NCBI GenBank assembly: GCA_017694145.1
Contig: JADINF010000060.1
Span: 1-20,987, forward strand
Reading direction: 5' to 3'
From: Candidatus Stercoripulliclostridium pullicola
GTDB taxonomy: Bacteria; Bacillota; Clostridia; Christensenellales; DTU072
Length of the DNA: 20,987 nt
Shown: piece by piece, positions 11,982 through 20,909 of the stretch
Position numbering within the stretch: position 1 is the stretch's first letter
Layout: every line of letters begins with the position of its first letter
The notes under the pieces: model-generated
Databases searched by the model: none
Told to the model about the DNA's origin: nothing
What the model saw: the letters and a program-made list of their open reading frames with translations, nothing else
Position numbers and translations under genes: made by a program

Positions 11982-13457
11982 TCACAGCAATATACACAGC
12001 ACGCCGCCCTTGCCTTCGTTGACTATACGGGTGACGGTACGTCTTAACTTGCGTTGCGCGTCCGGGGGCATATTGGATATCTTGCCGTTCAGATCCTCTT
12101 TCACGAGACTGCTCAGGGACTTCCCGAACATGTTGGTTTCCCATATCCCCTGCTTGTTGTTCTCGAATTCTCCCATAAGATAGTTGACGAGATCTTCGCT
12201 TTGCTGTTCGCTGCCGATTATGGGATTGACTTCCGTTTCCACGTCCACGCGCATAAGGTGGATCGAAGGAGCGGAGGCTTTGAGCTTGACGCCGAACTGC
12301 GAGCCGCGTTTCATGAGTTCCGGCTCGCGCAAAGTCATCTCCTCCATAGACGGCATAACGATGCCGTATCCGGTCTCCTGCATCTCCTCCATCGCGACGC
12401 GCAGTTTCTCGTATTCCTTATACGCTTTACCCGCTTTGAGAACGTAGCTCATCAGCTTGTAATCGTCGTCCACGTCCGCGTTACACATTTCGGACACCAC
12501 TTTATAGAACAGTCCTTCCTTGGCGCGGAATTTGAGAGTTATTTCTCCGGTAGCGGGGTCCGCTATCGTGTCGGGCTCGTCCTCGGTATATTCGGAGCCG
12601 TCGAACAACGCGCCGAGATCTTTGAAATCCTTCATTCTTCTCGCGTCGTTGTCGTCGCTCATAAGACGCTCCGTGATACGGCTTATCACGGGATGATCTT
12701 TACCCAAAGCGCGCATCCACTTCGGAAGATCTACGGATATCCTCTTGACGGGGAATTCCATAAGAACGTCGTTGAGAAGAGAAGCAAAGTCCTCTGCGGT
12801 AGCTTCGGCTACATTCATTGCCACTACTCTCACGTCGTATCTCTCCGCTATACTGTCGGCGAGTTTGAGCGTATCGGCAGATTCGGGAGTAACGGTATTG
12901 AGAACTACTACGAAAGGCTTGCCTATCGCTACAAGCTCTTTGATGACTCTCTCCTCGGCGTCCACGTATTTAGTGCGCGCTATATCGGTGATACTGCCGT
13001 CCGTAGTCACTACTACGCCTATGGTGGAATGATCTCTGATGACCTTATCGGTACCGAGTTCCGCCGCCTCTTTGAAAGGTATCTGCTTCGTGCTCCACGG
13101 GGTATTGACCATTCGGGGCTTGTCGCCCTCTTCGTGCCCTATCGCGCCGTCCACGAGATAGCCCACACAGTCTATAAGACGTATATTGGCTTCCGCGTCG
13201 TCGGCAGCGACTCTCACCGCTTCGTTGGGTACGAACTTTGGCTCCGTAGTCATCACGGTTTTGCCGTCTGCCGACTGCGGCAATTCGTCGCGTGCCCTCT
13301 CGCGCTTAGCTTCGTCTTCGATATTGTCGAGCACGAGCGTTTCCATAAAGCGCTTGATAAACGTGGACTTCCCCGTCCTTACGGGTCCGACCACGCCGAT
13401 ATAGATATCCCCGCCGGTTCGCGAGGCTATATCTTTATATATATTGTATTCCGACAT
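11982..13457 (-). CDS. spoIVA: Stage IV sporulation protein A (spore coat morphogenetic ATPase)
   Basis: A 491-residue SpoIVA (B. subtilis 492). It is made in the mother cell, binds the forespore membrane through SpoVM and polymerises with ATP hydrolysis into the basement layer of the coat. Visible: MSEYNIYKDIASRTGGDIYI start, Walker A GPVRTGKST (24-32), TTEPKFVPNEA, LIDCVGYLVDGAIGHEE with the Walker B aspartate, VVTTDGSI, and the family's hydrophobic end GGVLCILL. A GGAGG ribosome-binding site lies 6 nt before the ATG. A sigma-E-like promoter precedes it, as expected from the B. subtilis gene. Its presence is the main evidence that the organism forms spores. Confidence 0.98.
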   Translation of the reverse strand: MSEYNIYKDIASRTGGDIYIGVVGPVRTGKSTFIKRFMETLVLDNIEDEAKRERARDELPQSADGKTVMTTEPKFVPNEAVRVAADDAEANIRLIDCVGYLVDGAIGHEEGDKPRMVNTPWSTKQIPFKEAAELGTDKVIRDHSTIGVVVTTDGSITDIARTKYVDAEERVIKELVAIGKPFVVVLNTVTPESADTLKLADSIAERYDVRVVAMNVAEATAEDFASLLNDVLMEFPVKRISVDLPKWMRALGKDHPVISRITERLMSDDNDARRMKDFKDLGALFDGSEYTEDEPDTIADPATGEITLKFRAKEGLFYKVVSEMCNADVDDDYKLMSYVLKAGKAYKEYEKLRVAMEEMQETGYGIVMPSMEEMTLREPELMKRGSQFGVKLKASAPSIHLMRVDVETEVNPIIGSEQQSEDLVNYLMGEFENNKQGIWETNMFGKSLSSLVKEDLNGKISNMPPDAQRKLRRTVTRIVNEGKGGVLCILL

Positions 13458-13482
13458 ATTCGTCCTCCATGTTTTTTGTTAA

Positions 13483-13511
13483 ATTCTATGCCGGAAACGC
13501 TCGTGTTATGC
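13483..13511 (-). promoter_or_regulatory. Candidate sigma-E promoter of spoIVA
   Basis: On the minus strand GCATAAC (13511-13505), 14 bp, CATAGAAT (13490-13483), against the B. subtilis sigma-E pattern KMATATT-14-CATACANT. Predicted start about 20 nt before the ATG. No sigma-A-type promoter is apparent here. Confidence 0.55.
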
Positions 13512-13531
13512 CGTTACGCTTTCAATAAATC

Positions 13532-13556
13532 GAAGCCCCGCATAACGCGGGGCTTC
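13532..13556 (-). terminator. Terminator of the parE-parC-der-aminotransferase operon
   Basis: GAAGCCCCGC (13532-13541) and GCGGGGCTTC (13547-13556) are perfectly complementary around a 5-base loop. On the minus strand it is followed by the modest T-rich GATTTATT. About 80 nt after the aminotransferase stop. Confidence 0.7.
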
Positions 13557-13638
13557 TCTTACGCGCATACGCGCGCCCGAATCGAAATATTATCTTAGCC
13601 GTTACCTTCCATTAAAGGTCCCGTCCGTATATTGCCGC

Positions 13639-14892
13639 CTATTTTTCGAGCGCGGCGATCTTCGCAGCGCAGCAGAATATCTTCATAGCGGTGCGCAGCT
13701 CGTCGATCGGAGGAAGCGTCGGCGCGATACGAAGGTTGCTGTCATCGGGATCGTTTTTATAAGGATACGTGGCGCCCGCGCCCGTAAATACCACGCCCGC
13801 TTCTTTGGCGAGTTGCACGGTGCGCTTCGCCGTTCCTTTTTTCAGGAAGCAGGAAATGAAATACCCGCCGCGCGGTTTATTCCATTTAGCGATCCCCGTG
13901 TCGCCGAGCTCTTCGTCGAGTATCTCGAGCACCGCGTCGAACTTGGGACGGAGTATCTCGGCGTGCTTTTCCATCTGCGCGTATATGCCGTCGGCGTTCT
14001 TGAAAAACAGCGCGTGAGCGTACTGCGAAACTTTATCCGGTCCTATAGACTGGATGTTGATGAGCTTGCGGAGAGAGTCCATATTTCTCTTGCTTCCCGC
14101 GATAAACGCTATTCCCGCTCCCGCAAAACTTATTTTCGAGGTCGAGCCGAACATATAGACGATATCTTCGTTGCCGTACTTCTTCGCTTCCGCGAATATG
14201 TCGAGCATTTTGTCCTGACCGTACAGCGCGTGCACCATATAGGCATTATCCCACATAATACGGAAGTCCTTGGCAGCGGGCTTGAGCGCGGCGAAACGCC
14301 TCACGACTTCGTCGGAATAAATTATTCCCATCGGGTTCGAATACTTCGGAACGCACCAAATACCCTTGACGGAAGGGTCTTTGACGAGCTCCTCGATCAT
14401 ATCCATATCGGGTCCGTCATCCTTCATAGGTACGTTGATCATCTCTATGCCGAAAAGCTCCGTCACCGCGAAATGCCTGTCATAGCCGGGTACCGGGCAA
14501 AGCCATTTGATCTTACCCTGCTTGTTCCAGGGCTCGCCGCCGAGCACGCCGAACTGCATCGCGCGTTGTATGGTGTCGTACATAAGCACAAGACTGGCGT
14601 TGCCGGATACGATTATCTCGTCGTCGGTTATGCCCAGAAGTTCCGTGAATATCGCCTTTATTTCCGGTATGCCGTCGTTGATGCCGTAATTGCGGTAATC
14701 CTGTTTTCCTTTGAGAGAGGACGAAGAATTCAATACGTCGAATATCCCCATAGAGAGATCGAGTTGCTCCTTCGAGGGCTTGCCGCGGCTCATATCGAGC
14801 TTGAGATCCATAGCCTTGAATTCCTCGTAACGCGCGAGTTCTTGCTTGAGCAGTTCTTGTTTACGTTCGTTGGTAAGTTCGTTGTAATTCAT
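13639..14892 (-). CDS. PLP-dependent aspartate aminotransferase, subgroup Ic (AspT/MocR-like)
   Basis: A 417-residue fold-type I aminotransferase of the subgroup typified by Corynebacterium glutamicum AspT, which interconverts aspartate/2-oxoglutarate and oxaloacetate/glutamate. Visible: LDMSRGKPSKEQLDLS near the N-terminus, DYRNYG, the cofactor-binding VSGNASLVLMYD, CPVPGYDRHF, the YSNPMG loop with Asn186, WDNAYMVH with Asp215 and Tyr218, Schiff-base Lys253 in GSTSKISFAGAG, and NKPRGGYFISC near the C-terminus. There is no DNA-binding GntR domain, so it is the enzyme and not a MocR regulator. Its ribosome-binding site TGAGG overlaps the der stop codon and the gap is 10 bp, so translation is probably coupled. 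Substrate preference is inferred from the family. Confidence 0.9.
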   Translation of the reverse strand: MNYNELTNERKQELLKQELARYEEFKAMDLKLDMSRGKPSKEQLDLSMGIFDVLNSSSSLKGKQDYRNYGINDGIPEIKAIFTELLGITDDEIIVSGNASLVLMYDTIQRAMQFGVLGGEPWNKQGKIKWLCPVPGYDRHFAVTELFGIEMINVPMKDDGPDMDMIEELVKDPSVKGIWCVPKYSNPMGIIYSDEVVRRFAALKPAAKDFRIMWDNAYMVHALYGQDKMLDIFAEAKKYGNEDIVYMFGSTSKISFAGAGIAFIAGSKRNMDSLRKLINIQSIGPDKVSQYAHALFFKNADGIYAQMEKHAEILRPKFDAVLEILDEELGDTGIAKWNKPRGGYFISCFLKKGTAKRTVQLAKEAGVVFTGAGATYPYKNDPDDSNLRIAPTLPPIDELRTAMKIFCCAAKIAALEK

Positions 14893-14902
14893 ATATATAA
14901 CC

Positions 14903-16222
14903 TCATTTCACGTCCTCGCGGGCGCGTGTAATTATTTTGATCGGCGTTCCGCTGAAGTCGAACGCCTTGCGAAGCCTGTTCTCCAGATACCGTCTGTAAG
15001 AAAAGTGCATGAGCTTCGGATCGTTACAGAATATTACGAATGCGGGAGGGTTCGCCGAAACCTGCGCGGCATAGAAAATCTTGAGTTTCTTGCCGTTGTG
15101 CGTAGGCGGCTCGTTCACGGAAACGGCGTCCCCGATCACGTCGTTCAGGAGCCCTGTCGATATTCTTCTGGACGAATTCTCGTATACGGAGTCTATATGT
15201 CCGAGCAAGGTATTCACCCGCTGACCGGTAAGCGCGGACACGAATACGGAGCGGAAATAATCCATGAATTTGAGCTCCGTTTTCAGTCTGTCGTTGAAAC
15301 GGTTGACGGTATTGGAATCCTTCTCGATTAGATCCCACTTATTGATGACGATAATGCTCGGCTTACCCGCTTCGTGGATAAGCCCCGCTATCTTGACGTC
15401 CTGCTCCGAAAGCATTTCCTCGGCGTCGACCACTTCGAGCACCACGTCGGCGCGGCGTATCGCGTTGATACTGCGCACCACGGAGTAATATTCGACGTCT
15501 TCTTCCACCTTGCTTTTCTTACGGATACCCGCGGTGTCTATGATCACGTAACGCTTCCCCTCATACTCGAAAGGCGTGTCTATCGCGTCGCGCGTAGTTC
15601 CCGCAACGTTACTGACTATCACTCTTTCGAAGCCGAGTATGCGGTTGACCAAAGAGGATTTACCGGAATTGGGCTTTCCGACGACGGCTATCTTGATACT
15701 TTCCGTTTCCTCGCCGGCTACAGCCCTCTCGTCGAAATGTTTGACGACTTCGTCGAGAAGATCGCCGAGTCCTAAACTCTGCTCGGCGGAAATAGGTATA
15801 GGTTCGCCTAAATCGAGCGCGTAAAAGTCGTATATCGCGGAATTGTCGCTGCCGTCCACTTTATTGACCGCGAGCACGACGGGTTTACGGGTGCGGCGAA
15901 GAAAATCAGCCACGTCGTAATCTCCCGAAGTAAGTCCGCTCTTACCGTCCACGAAAAAGAGTATGACGTCCGCGATGTCTATCGCAAGCTCCGCCTGCCT
16001 GCGGATATGCGACCACATGGAATCTTCGCTTTTGAGCTCTATGCCGCCGGTGTCGACGAGCGTGAAGGCGTATCCGCACCATTCGACGTCCGTGTATATG
16101 CGGTCGCGCGTAACGCCGGGCATGTCGTCGACGATACTTACGCGCCTGCCTGCCATTTTATTGAAAAAGGTGGATTTGCCGACGTTGGGTCTGCCTACCA
16201 CCGCGACGAGAGGTTTCGCCAT
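14903..16222 (-). CDS. der: Ribosome biogenesis GTPase Der (EngA)
   Basis: A 439-residue essential double-GTPase for assembly of the 50S subunit. The first G domain shows GRPNVGKST (10-18), DTGG (57-60) and NKVD (120-123). The second shows GKPNSGKSS (182-190), DTAGIRKK (229-236) and NKWDL. A KH-like C-terminal domain follows (about 350-439), with FRSVFVSALTGQ before it. Start and end match the family. Its ATG shares one base with the parC stop codon (TAATG), with GGAGG upstream, which points to coupled translation. Der is commonly followed by plsY or gpsA in Firmicutes; here it is followed by an aminotransferase. Confidence 0.98.
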   Translation of the reverse strand: MAKPLVAVVGRPNVGKSTFFNKMAGRRVSIVDDMPGVTRDRIYTDVEWCGYAFTLVDTGGIELKSEDSMWSHIRRQAELAIDIADVILFFVDGKSGLTSGDYDVADFLRRTRKPVVLAVNKVDGSDNSAIYDFYALDLGEPIPISAEQSLGLGDLLDEVVKHFDERAVAGEETESIKIAVVGKPNSGKSSLVNRILGFERVIVSNVAGTTRDAIDTPFEYEGKRYVIIDTAGIRKKSKVEEDVEYYSVVRSINAIRRADVVLEVVDAEEMLSEQDVKIAGLIHEAGKPSIIVINKWDLIEKDSNTVNRFNDRLKTELKFMDYFRSVFVSALTGQRVNTLLGHIDSVYENSSRRISTGLLNDVIGDAVSVNEPPTHNGKKLKIFYAAQVSANPPAFVIFCNDPKLMHFSYRRYLENRLRKAFDFSGTPIKIITRAREDVK

Positions 16223-18714
16223 TATATTTCCTCCGTGTGACGTATCACTCTGTCGAAAGTTACGCCGCGCATTATCGGCTTACCTTTCGTATCCTTCTTC
16301 TCTATACGGATATCCTCGGTGTCTATCACGTTCAATTCTTCTCCGCCGTCGCCTATCAATACCAGTCTATAAGGCTCGAGCACTTTGCAGGCGAAAATGA
16401 CTTTGGTCTTTTCGCCGTAAATATCTATGATTCTCAATCCCTTGCGGTTGCGGCGCATGGGCGCGAATTCCGAAGCAACCACGCGCTTGCCGGTGCCTTT
16501 GTCGGTGATTATCACTATTTCGCCGAGCGGCATGAATACTTCCTTGCCTTCGTCATCTATACCGGGTTCGACGTCCGCCTGTCCCGCATAGACCACTTCG
16601 GCGCCCTCGTTGAGGTTCACTCCGATAACGCCTCCCGCGATCCTGCCCTGCAAAGGATAATCGTCGGTCATCGAGTTAACGCACTGCCCGTCGCTCGTGA
16701 CGAAAAGTATCGTCGCGTCGGGGATCACCTTTTCGACGCCTATCACTTCGTCGTCGCTCTTGAGTCCCACGACCTGATATGCGTCCTTACTCACAACGTA
16801 AGCCGCAAGCTGTGACTTCTTCACCATGCCGAGCCTGGTATAAATATAAACCTCGTCGTCGCCGGGATCGTCGGGATCTACGGGTATGACCGCCACCGCT
16901 TTCTCCGCTTTCGACGCGAACTCCGGATAAAGGTCTATGAGCGTGTCGCCTTTGTCGAGCCACTGCTTCTCCAATACGGACGAAGTGTCCAGACGGTAGC
17001 AGTTGCCCTGACTGCCGAATATGAGCGCGTAGTACCCCGGTTCGATCTGCGTGAGAGAACGCGTTACGCCGCCGATGCCGCCGGAGCCCGCTTCGCGGTT
17101 GGCGGATAGATAATTCTTGCTCGACAATACCTTTACCCTGCCTTCCGCGTCTAGCGCCACTATCGAACGCTTCGAAGTCCTCTTGGTGGGATCGAAAGGC
17201 TTGACGTCGATATCTTCGAGATCGCCGATTATGGTAGTCAGACGCTTGCTGTTGGGCTCCGACTTGTAGCGATCGCGTATTTCGATGAGCTCCGAACGCA
17301 CTACCGCGCATTGCTCTTTCACCGAACCTATTATGTTACTCAACCGCGATATGTCTTTATTGAGCCCGTTGAGCTCTTCCTTGTACTTGCCAACGTCGAG
17401 CTTGTTGATGTTACCGAGCTGTAAGGTCAGTATCGCTTCCGCCTGCGCTTCGCTCAGTTCGAAACGCTCTTTGAGTTCCGTTTTCGCCGCGGCTCTGTTA
17501 GCCGCCGCTCTGATTATCGCTATCACTTCGTCGATGTCGGGGATTATCTTGAGATACCCGCTCAGTATTTCGGCGCGTTTTTTCGCGACTCCGAGCTCGT
17601 AAACGCTTCTCTTGCGTACGACTTCTTTCTGATAATCGAGGTAGTATTTCAGAAGCGGTATAAGACCGAGTTGCTTGGGCTTGCCGTCCGCTATAGCCAC
17701 CATATTCACGCTGCACGCGCTCTGAAGCTCCGTCTGCTTATATATCTGGTCGAGCAATTTAACGGCGTCCTCACCCTTCTTGAGTTTGACGACTATGCGC
17801 AAATTCCGCGCAGTTTCGTCCGCGACGTCTATGATATTGCCGAATATCTCTTTCTTCTTCTCGCGTAAAGTGTAGAGTTTTTCGACTATCTTATGCGGGT
17901 TGACGCCCCACGGCACTTCGGTAATGACGATATTCTGCCTGTCTCCGTCGTTCTCTATGTCCACCCTGCCGCGCAAAGTGAGTTTGCCTTTGCCGGTACG
18001 GTATACGTTGAGTATATCCTCTCCGCCTACCATAAATCCCCCCGAAGGGAAATCGGGTCCCTTGATATAACGCACGAGCTCTTCGAGCTTGATATGCGGG
18101 TTGTCGAGCATCGCCACGCAACCGTCTATCACTTCGGTAAGATTATGCGGCGGGATATTGGTTGCTATACCTATCGCTATACCCACGGTGCCGTTGACGA
18201 GGATATTCGGGAATCTTCCCGGCAGAAGGTCGGGCTCCTCCAGCGTGTCGTCGAAATTCTTATTCCATTGAACGGTATTCTTGTCGATATCGCGAAGGAG
18301 TTCCATCGCGAGCGAGCCCATTTCCACTTCCGTATAACGCATGGCGGCGGGCGGGTCGGAAAGAGTACCGAAGTTGCCCTGCCCGTTGATGAGCGGCATA
18401 CGCATACTGAAGTCCTGCGTCATTCTAGCCATAGCGTCGTATATGGAAGAGTCGCCGTGCGGATGATATTTACCCATGCAATCGCCGACGATACGAGCCG
18501 ACTTCTTGAAACCGCCTTTCGGTTTCATGTTGAGGTTGTACATAGTGTACAATATCCTGCGCTGAACGGGCTTCAGTCCGTCCTCCACTCTCGGTAAAGT
18601 ACGGTCGAGTATGATGTGCTCCGAATAGATCATCATCGATTCGGGCATTATGTTTTCTATCGGTTTCTCGACGACCGTCTGTTCGAGATCGAAACTCATT
18701 TGTTTTGCTTTCAT
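16222..18714 (-). CDS. parC: Type IIA topoisomerase subunit A, probably topoisomerase IV ParC
   Basis: An 830-residue DNA-cleaving subunit. Landmarks are RVEDGLKPVQRRILYTM, the quinolone-determining stretch GKYHPHGDSSIYDAM with Ser89 and Asp93 (equivalent to E. coli GyrA Ser83 and Asp87, both the usual susceptible residues), and the catalytic Tyr127 in AAMRYTE. Then follow IATNIPPHNLTEVIDG, a tower/coiled-coil region, and a C-terminal beta-pinwheel from about 510. The canonical gyrase QRRGGKG box is not seen; the corresponding place reads REAGSGGIGGV. Together with PVQRRIL this favours ParC. ATNIPPHNL is more gyrase-like, so a second gyrase A cannot be excluded. The ATG is 2 bp after the parE stop with a GGGGTG site; an in-frame ATG five codons later is an alternative start. 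Confidence 0.88.
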   Translation of the reverse strand: MKAKQMSFDLEQTVVEKPIENIMPESMMIYSEHIILDRTLPRVEDGLKPVQRRILYTMYNLNMKPKGGFKKSARIVGDCMGKYHPHGDSSIYDAMARMTQDFSMRMPLINGQGNFGTLSDPPAAMRYTEVEMGSLAMELLRDIDKNTVQWNKNFDDTLEEPDLLPGRFPNILVNGTVGIAIGIATNIPPHNLTEVIDGCVAMLDNPHIKLEELVRYIKGPDFPSGGFMVGGEDILNVYRTGKGKLTLRGRVDIENDGDRQNIVITEVPWGVNPHKIVEKLYTLREKKKEIFGNIIDVADETARNLRIVVKLKKGEDAVKLLDQIYKQTELQSACSVNMVAIADGKPKQLGLIPLLKYYLDYQKEVVRKRSVYELGVAKKRAEILSGYLKIIPDIDEVIAIIRAAANRAAAKTELKERFELSEAQAEAILTLQLGNINKLDVGKYKEELNGLNKDISRLSNIIGSVKEQCAVVRSELIEIRDRYKSEPNSKRLTTIIGDLEDIDVKPFDPTKRTSKRSIVALDAEGRVKVLSSKNYLSANREAGSGGIGGVTRSLTQIEPGYYALIFGSQGNCYRLDTSSVLEKQWLDKGDTLIDLYPEFASKAEKAVAVIPVDPDDPGDDEVYIYTRLGMVKKSQLAAYVVSKDAYQVVGLKSDDEVIGVEKVIPDATILFVTSDGQCVNSMTDDYPLQGRIAGGVIGVNLNEGAEVVYAGQADVEPGIDDEGKEVFMPLGEIVIITDKGTGKRVVASEFAPMRRNRKGLRIIDIYGEKTKVIFACKVLEPYRLVLIGDGGEELNVIDTEDIRIEKKDTKGKPIMRGVTFDRVIRHTEEI

Positions 18715-18716
18715 AC

Positions 18717-20708
18717 TTACACCCCGATCTTATTGCCTAAAGCGTCCACTTTGTTGAAGTTGGCGTTCTCGTTGATGAATTCCTTACGCTTCTCCGCGTT
18801 GTCGCCCATAAGGAGCGACACCATTTCGTCCGCTTCCGCCGCGTCGTCTATGGTCACGCGCGTAAGGCAACGGGTCTTGGGATTGAGCGTAGTATCCCAT
18901 AGCTGATCGTAATTCATCTCGCCGAGTCCTTTGTATCGCTGAAGATTATAACTGCCTTTAACGCTCTTGAGCATCGTTTCGAGCTCCGCGTCGTTGTAAG
19001 CGTAGCGCGTTTCGCCCTTCTGCGTTATCCTGTAAAGGGGCGGCATTCCGAGATAAACGTGTCCCTCGGTAATGAGCGGGCGCATGAATCTATAGAAGAA
19101 CGTAAGCAACAGACACCTGATGTGCTCGCCGTCGTGGTCTGCGTCCGCAAGAATGATTATCTTATCGTACTTGAGGTTCTTGATATTGAAGTCTTTGTCG
19201 AAATCGGTACCCAAAGCGTATATTATGGTATTTATTTCGGCGTTTTTGAGAATATCCACCTTACTCGCCTTTTCCGTGTTGAGCGGCTTGCCGCGTAATG
19301 CGAGCACCGCCTGGAAAGTGCGGTTCCTGCCCTTTTTCGCCGAACCGCCCGCCGAATCTCCTTCCACTATGAACAGCTCGTTCTGCGAATAATTTTTACC
19401 CGAACAGCTCGAAAGCTTGCCTATCGCGAGCTGTCCCGTCATATTGTTACGCGAGGAGCGCATCGCGTCCTTCACGCGTTTTTCCTCGGTGCGCACCTTG
19501 CTCGCGTTGATACCTATTTTCGCTATGAGAGTGGCTATATCCTTGTTCTTGTTTTCGGCAAAATAGGCGCTGAGCTTCTCGTAGAGCACGTTCTCCACCC
19601 AGCTTTTTATATCGGGATTGCCGAGCTTCGTTTTGGTCTGTCCCTCGAACTGCGGCTCCTGCATTTTGAGGTTGATGACCGCGGTCATACCCTCGCGGTA
19701 ATCGTCGCCTATGAGCGCGGGATCCTTGTCTTTTGTCAATTTGTTGCGTTTGATATACTCCGACATCGCGCGGGTGAAAGCGAGCTTGAAACCCGTTTCG
19801 TGAGTGCCGCCTTCCGTGGTAGAAATGTTGTTCACGAAAGAAAATATGTTCTCGACGAAAGTTTCGGTATATTGTATCGCGACCTGTAACTGCCTGTTGA
19901 GGACAGGATCTTCGGCTTCGATATAGATGACTTTTTCTAGCTGGCGCGTCTTGTTCTCGTTGAGATTTTTCACGAAATCGACGAGCCCGCCGCGCGAACA
20001 GTATTCGCAGGACTTATAATTGCCCTCTTCGTCCGTCGAGCGCCTGTCCTCGAGCGAAAATTTGACGCCTTTGGTAAGATACGAAAGCTCTTTGATATGT
20101 TGCTTGATGACCTTATAATCGAATTCCGTCGTCTCGAACACGTCGGGATCGGGAAGGAAGGTTACCTTCGAGCCGCGTTTTTTCGTAACGCCGATCTGCT
20201 TGATCGGCTCTTCGGGAATGCCCGACTTCACGGTCTTGCCCTGATTTACCCTTCTGAAACGCTGAAAATAGGTCTTTCCGCCGCGATAGACTTCTACTTC
20301 GAGCCAGACTGACAACGCATTGACCGTGGAAGCGCCCACGCCGTGCAGACCGCCGCTGAATTTGTACTGATCGTTATTGAATTTGCCGCCCGCGTGCAAC
20401 ATAGTGAAGATCATTTCGACGCCCGACTTTTTGTGCTTGGCGTTGATGTCCACGGGCATGCCCCTTCCGTTGTCCTCGACGGAAAAGGAGCCGTCGGGAT
20501 AAATGACCATCGAAATAGAATCGGCATAACCGTTCAACGCTTCGTCGACGGAGTTGTCCACTATCTCCCAGATGAGCTGGTGCAGACCTTTCGGACCCGT
20601 CGAGCCGATATACATGCCCGGTCGGGCGCGCACCGCGTCGATACCTTCGAGCGCCTGAATGTCGTCGGCATTGTAATGCGACGCCGTAGTTTTTGTAATT
20701 TTAGCCAT
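18717..20708 (-). CDS. parE: Type IIA topoisomerase subunit B, probably topoisomerase IV ParE
   Basis: A 663-residue ATPase/TOPRIM subunit (B. subtilis ParE 655), partner of the downstream A subunit in chromosome decatenation. GHKL ATPase: EIVDNSVDEAL (48-58), EDNGRGMPVD (78-87), GGLHGVGASTVNAL (119-132). Transducer: TEGGTHETGF (298-307). TOPRIM: EGDSAGGSA with Glu449, and DADHDGEHIR with Asp522 and Asp524. Then comes the YKGLGEMNYDQLW motif near the end. The frame is open upstream to 20783, but the AGGAGG site directly before 20708 and the family N-terminus (MAKITKTTASHYNADDIQAL) fix the start. It is first gene of the operon parE-parC-der-aminotransferase. Confidence 0.9.
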   Translation of the reverse strand: MAKITKTTASHYNADDIQALEGIDAVRARPGMYIGSTGPKGLHQLIWEIVDNSVDEALNGYADSISMVIYPDGSFSVEDNGRGMPVDINAKHKKSGVEMIFTMLHAGGKFNNDQYKFSGGLHGVGASTVNALSVWLEVEVYRGGKTYFQRFRRVNQGKTVKSGIPEEPIKQIGVTKKRGSKVTFLPDPDVFETTEFDYKVIKQHIKELSYLTKGVKFSLEDRRSTDEEGNYKSCEYCSRGGLVDFVKNLNENKTRQLEKVIYIEAEDPVLNRQLQVAIQYTETFVENIFSFVNNISTTEGGTHETGFKLAFTRAMSEYIKRNKLTKDKDPALIGDDYREGMTAVINLKMQEPQFEGQTKTKLGNPDIKSWVENVLYEKLSAYFAENKNKDIATLIAKIGINASKVRTEEKRVKDAMRSSRNNMTGQLAIGKLSSCSGKNYSQNELFIVEGDSAGGSAKKGRNRTFQAVLALRGKPLNTEKASKVDILKNAEINTIIYALGTDFDKDFNIKNLKYDKIIILADADHDGEHIRCLLLTFFYRFMRPLITEGHVYLGMPPLYRITQKGETRYAYNDAELETMLKSVKGSYNLQRYKGLGEMNYDQLWDTTLNPKTRCLTRVTIDDAAEADEMVSLLMGDNAEKRKEFINENANFNKVDALGNKIGV

Positions 20709-20711
20709 ATT

Positions 20712-20732
20712 TCCTCCTAAATTTTTCCTCCT
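20712..20732 (-). promoter_or_regulatory. Two tandem ribosome-binding sites before parE
   Basis: In the minus-strand leader AGGAGGAAA occurs just before the ATG, and a second AAGGAGGAAA lies about 14 nt upstream with no start codon between them. The proximal copy is the working site; the distal one may be a standby site. Confidence 0.6.
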
Positions 20733-20754
20733 TATGTGCATAGACACACAAGAT

Positions 20755-20783
20755 ATAGTACCATAACGCGGAAATATTGTCAA
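20755..20783 (-). promoter_or_regulatory. Promoter of the parE operon
   Basis: On the minus strand TTGACA (20783-20778), 17 bp, TACTAT (20760-20755), preceded by a strongly A/T-rich stretch (20784-20820) that could act as an UP element. Predicted start near 20748, 40 nt before the ATG. Confidence 0.8.
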
Positions 20784-20819
20784 TATTTAGTATAAAGTAT
20801 ATTTTATATTAAATTTAAT

Positions 20820-20846
20820 AAAAAAGCGCTCCCGCACGGGAAGCGC
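20820..20846 (-). terminator. Terminator of the gene upstream of parE
   Basis: On the minus strand GCGCTTCCCG and CGGGAGCGC pair with a single bulged T and a 2-base loop (20846-20826), followed by T6 (20825-20820). It supports a minus-strand gene ending near 20910. Confidence 0.85.
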
Positions 20847-20909
20847 GCAACATAAACGATCGCGCACGTCGGTAAACCGACGCGCATTTTAGCTATTCGC
20901 GGAAATACG

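Noticed and set aside
12054..13598. A 514-codon plus-strand open frame lying over spoIVA, and a 372-codon one at 13813-14931 over the aminotransferase and der start
   Set aside because: Both are exactly antisense to strongly conserved genes and arise from their codon bias; their products have no recognisable motifs and no ribosome-binding sites.
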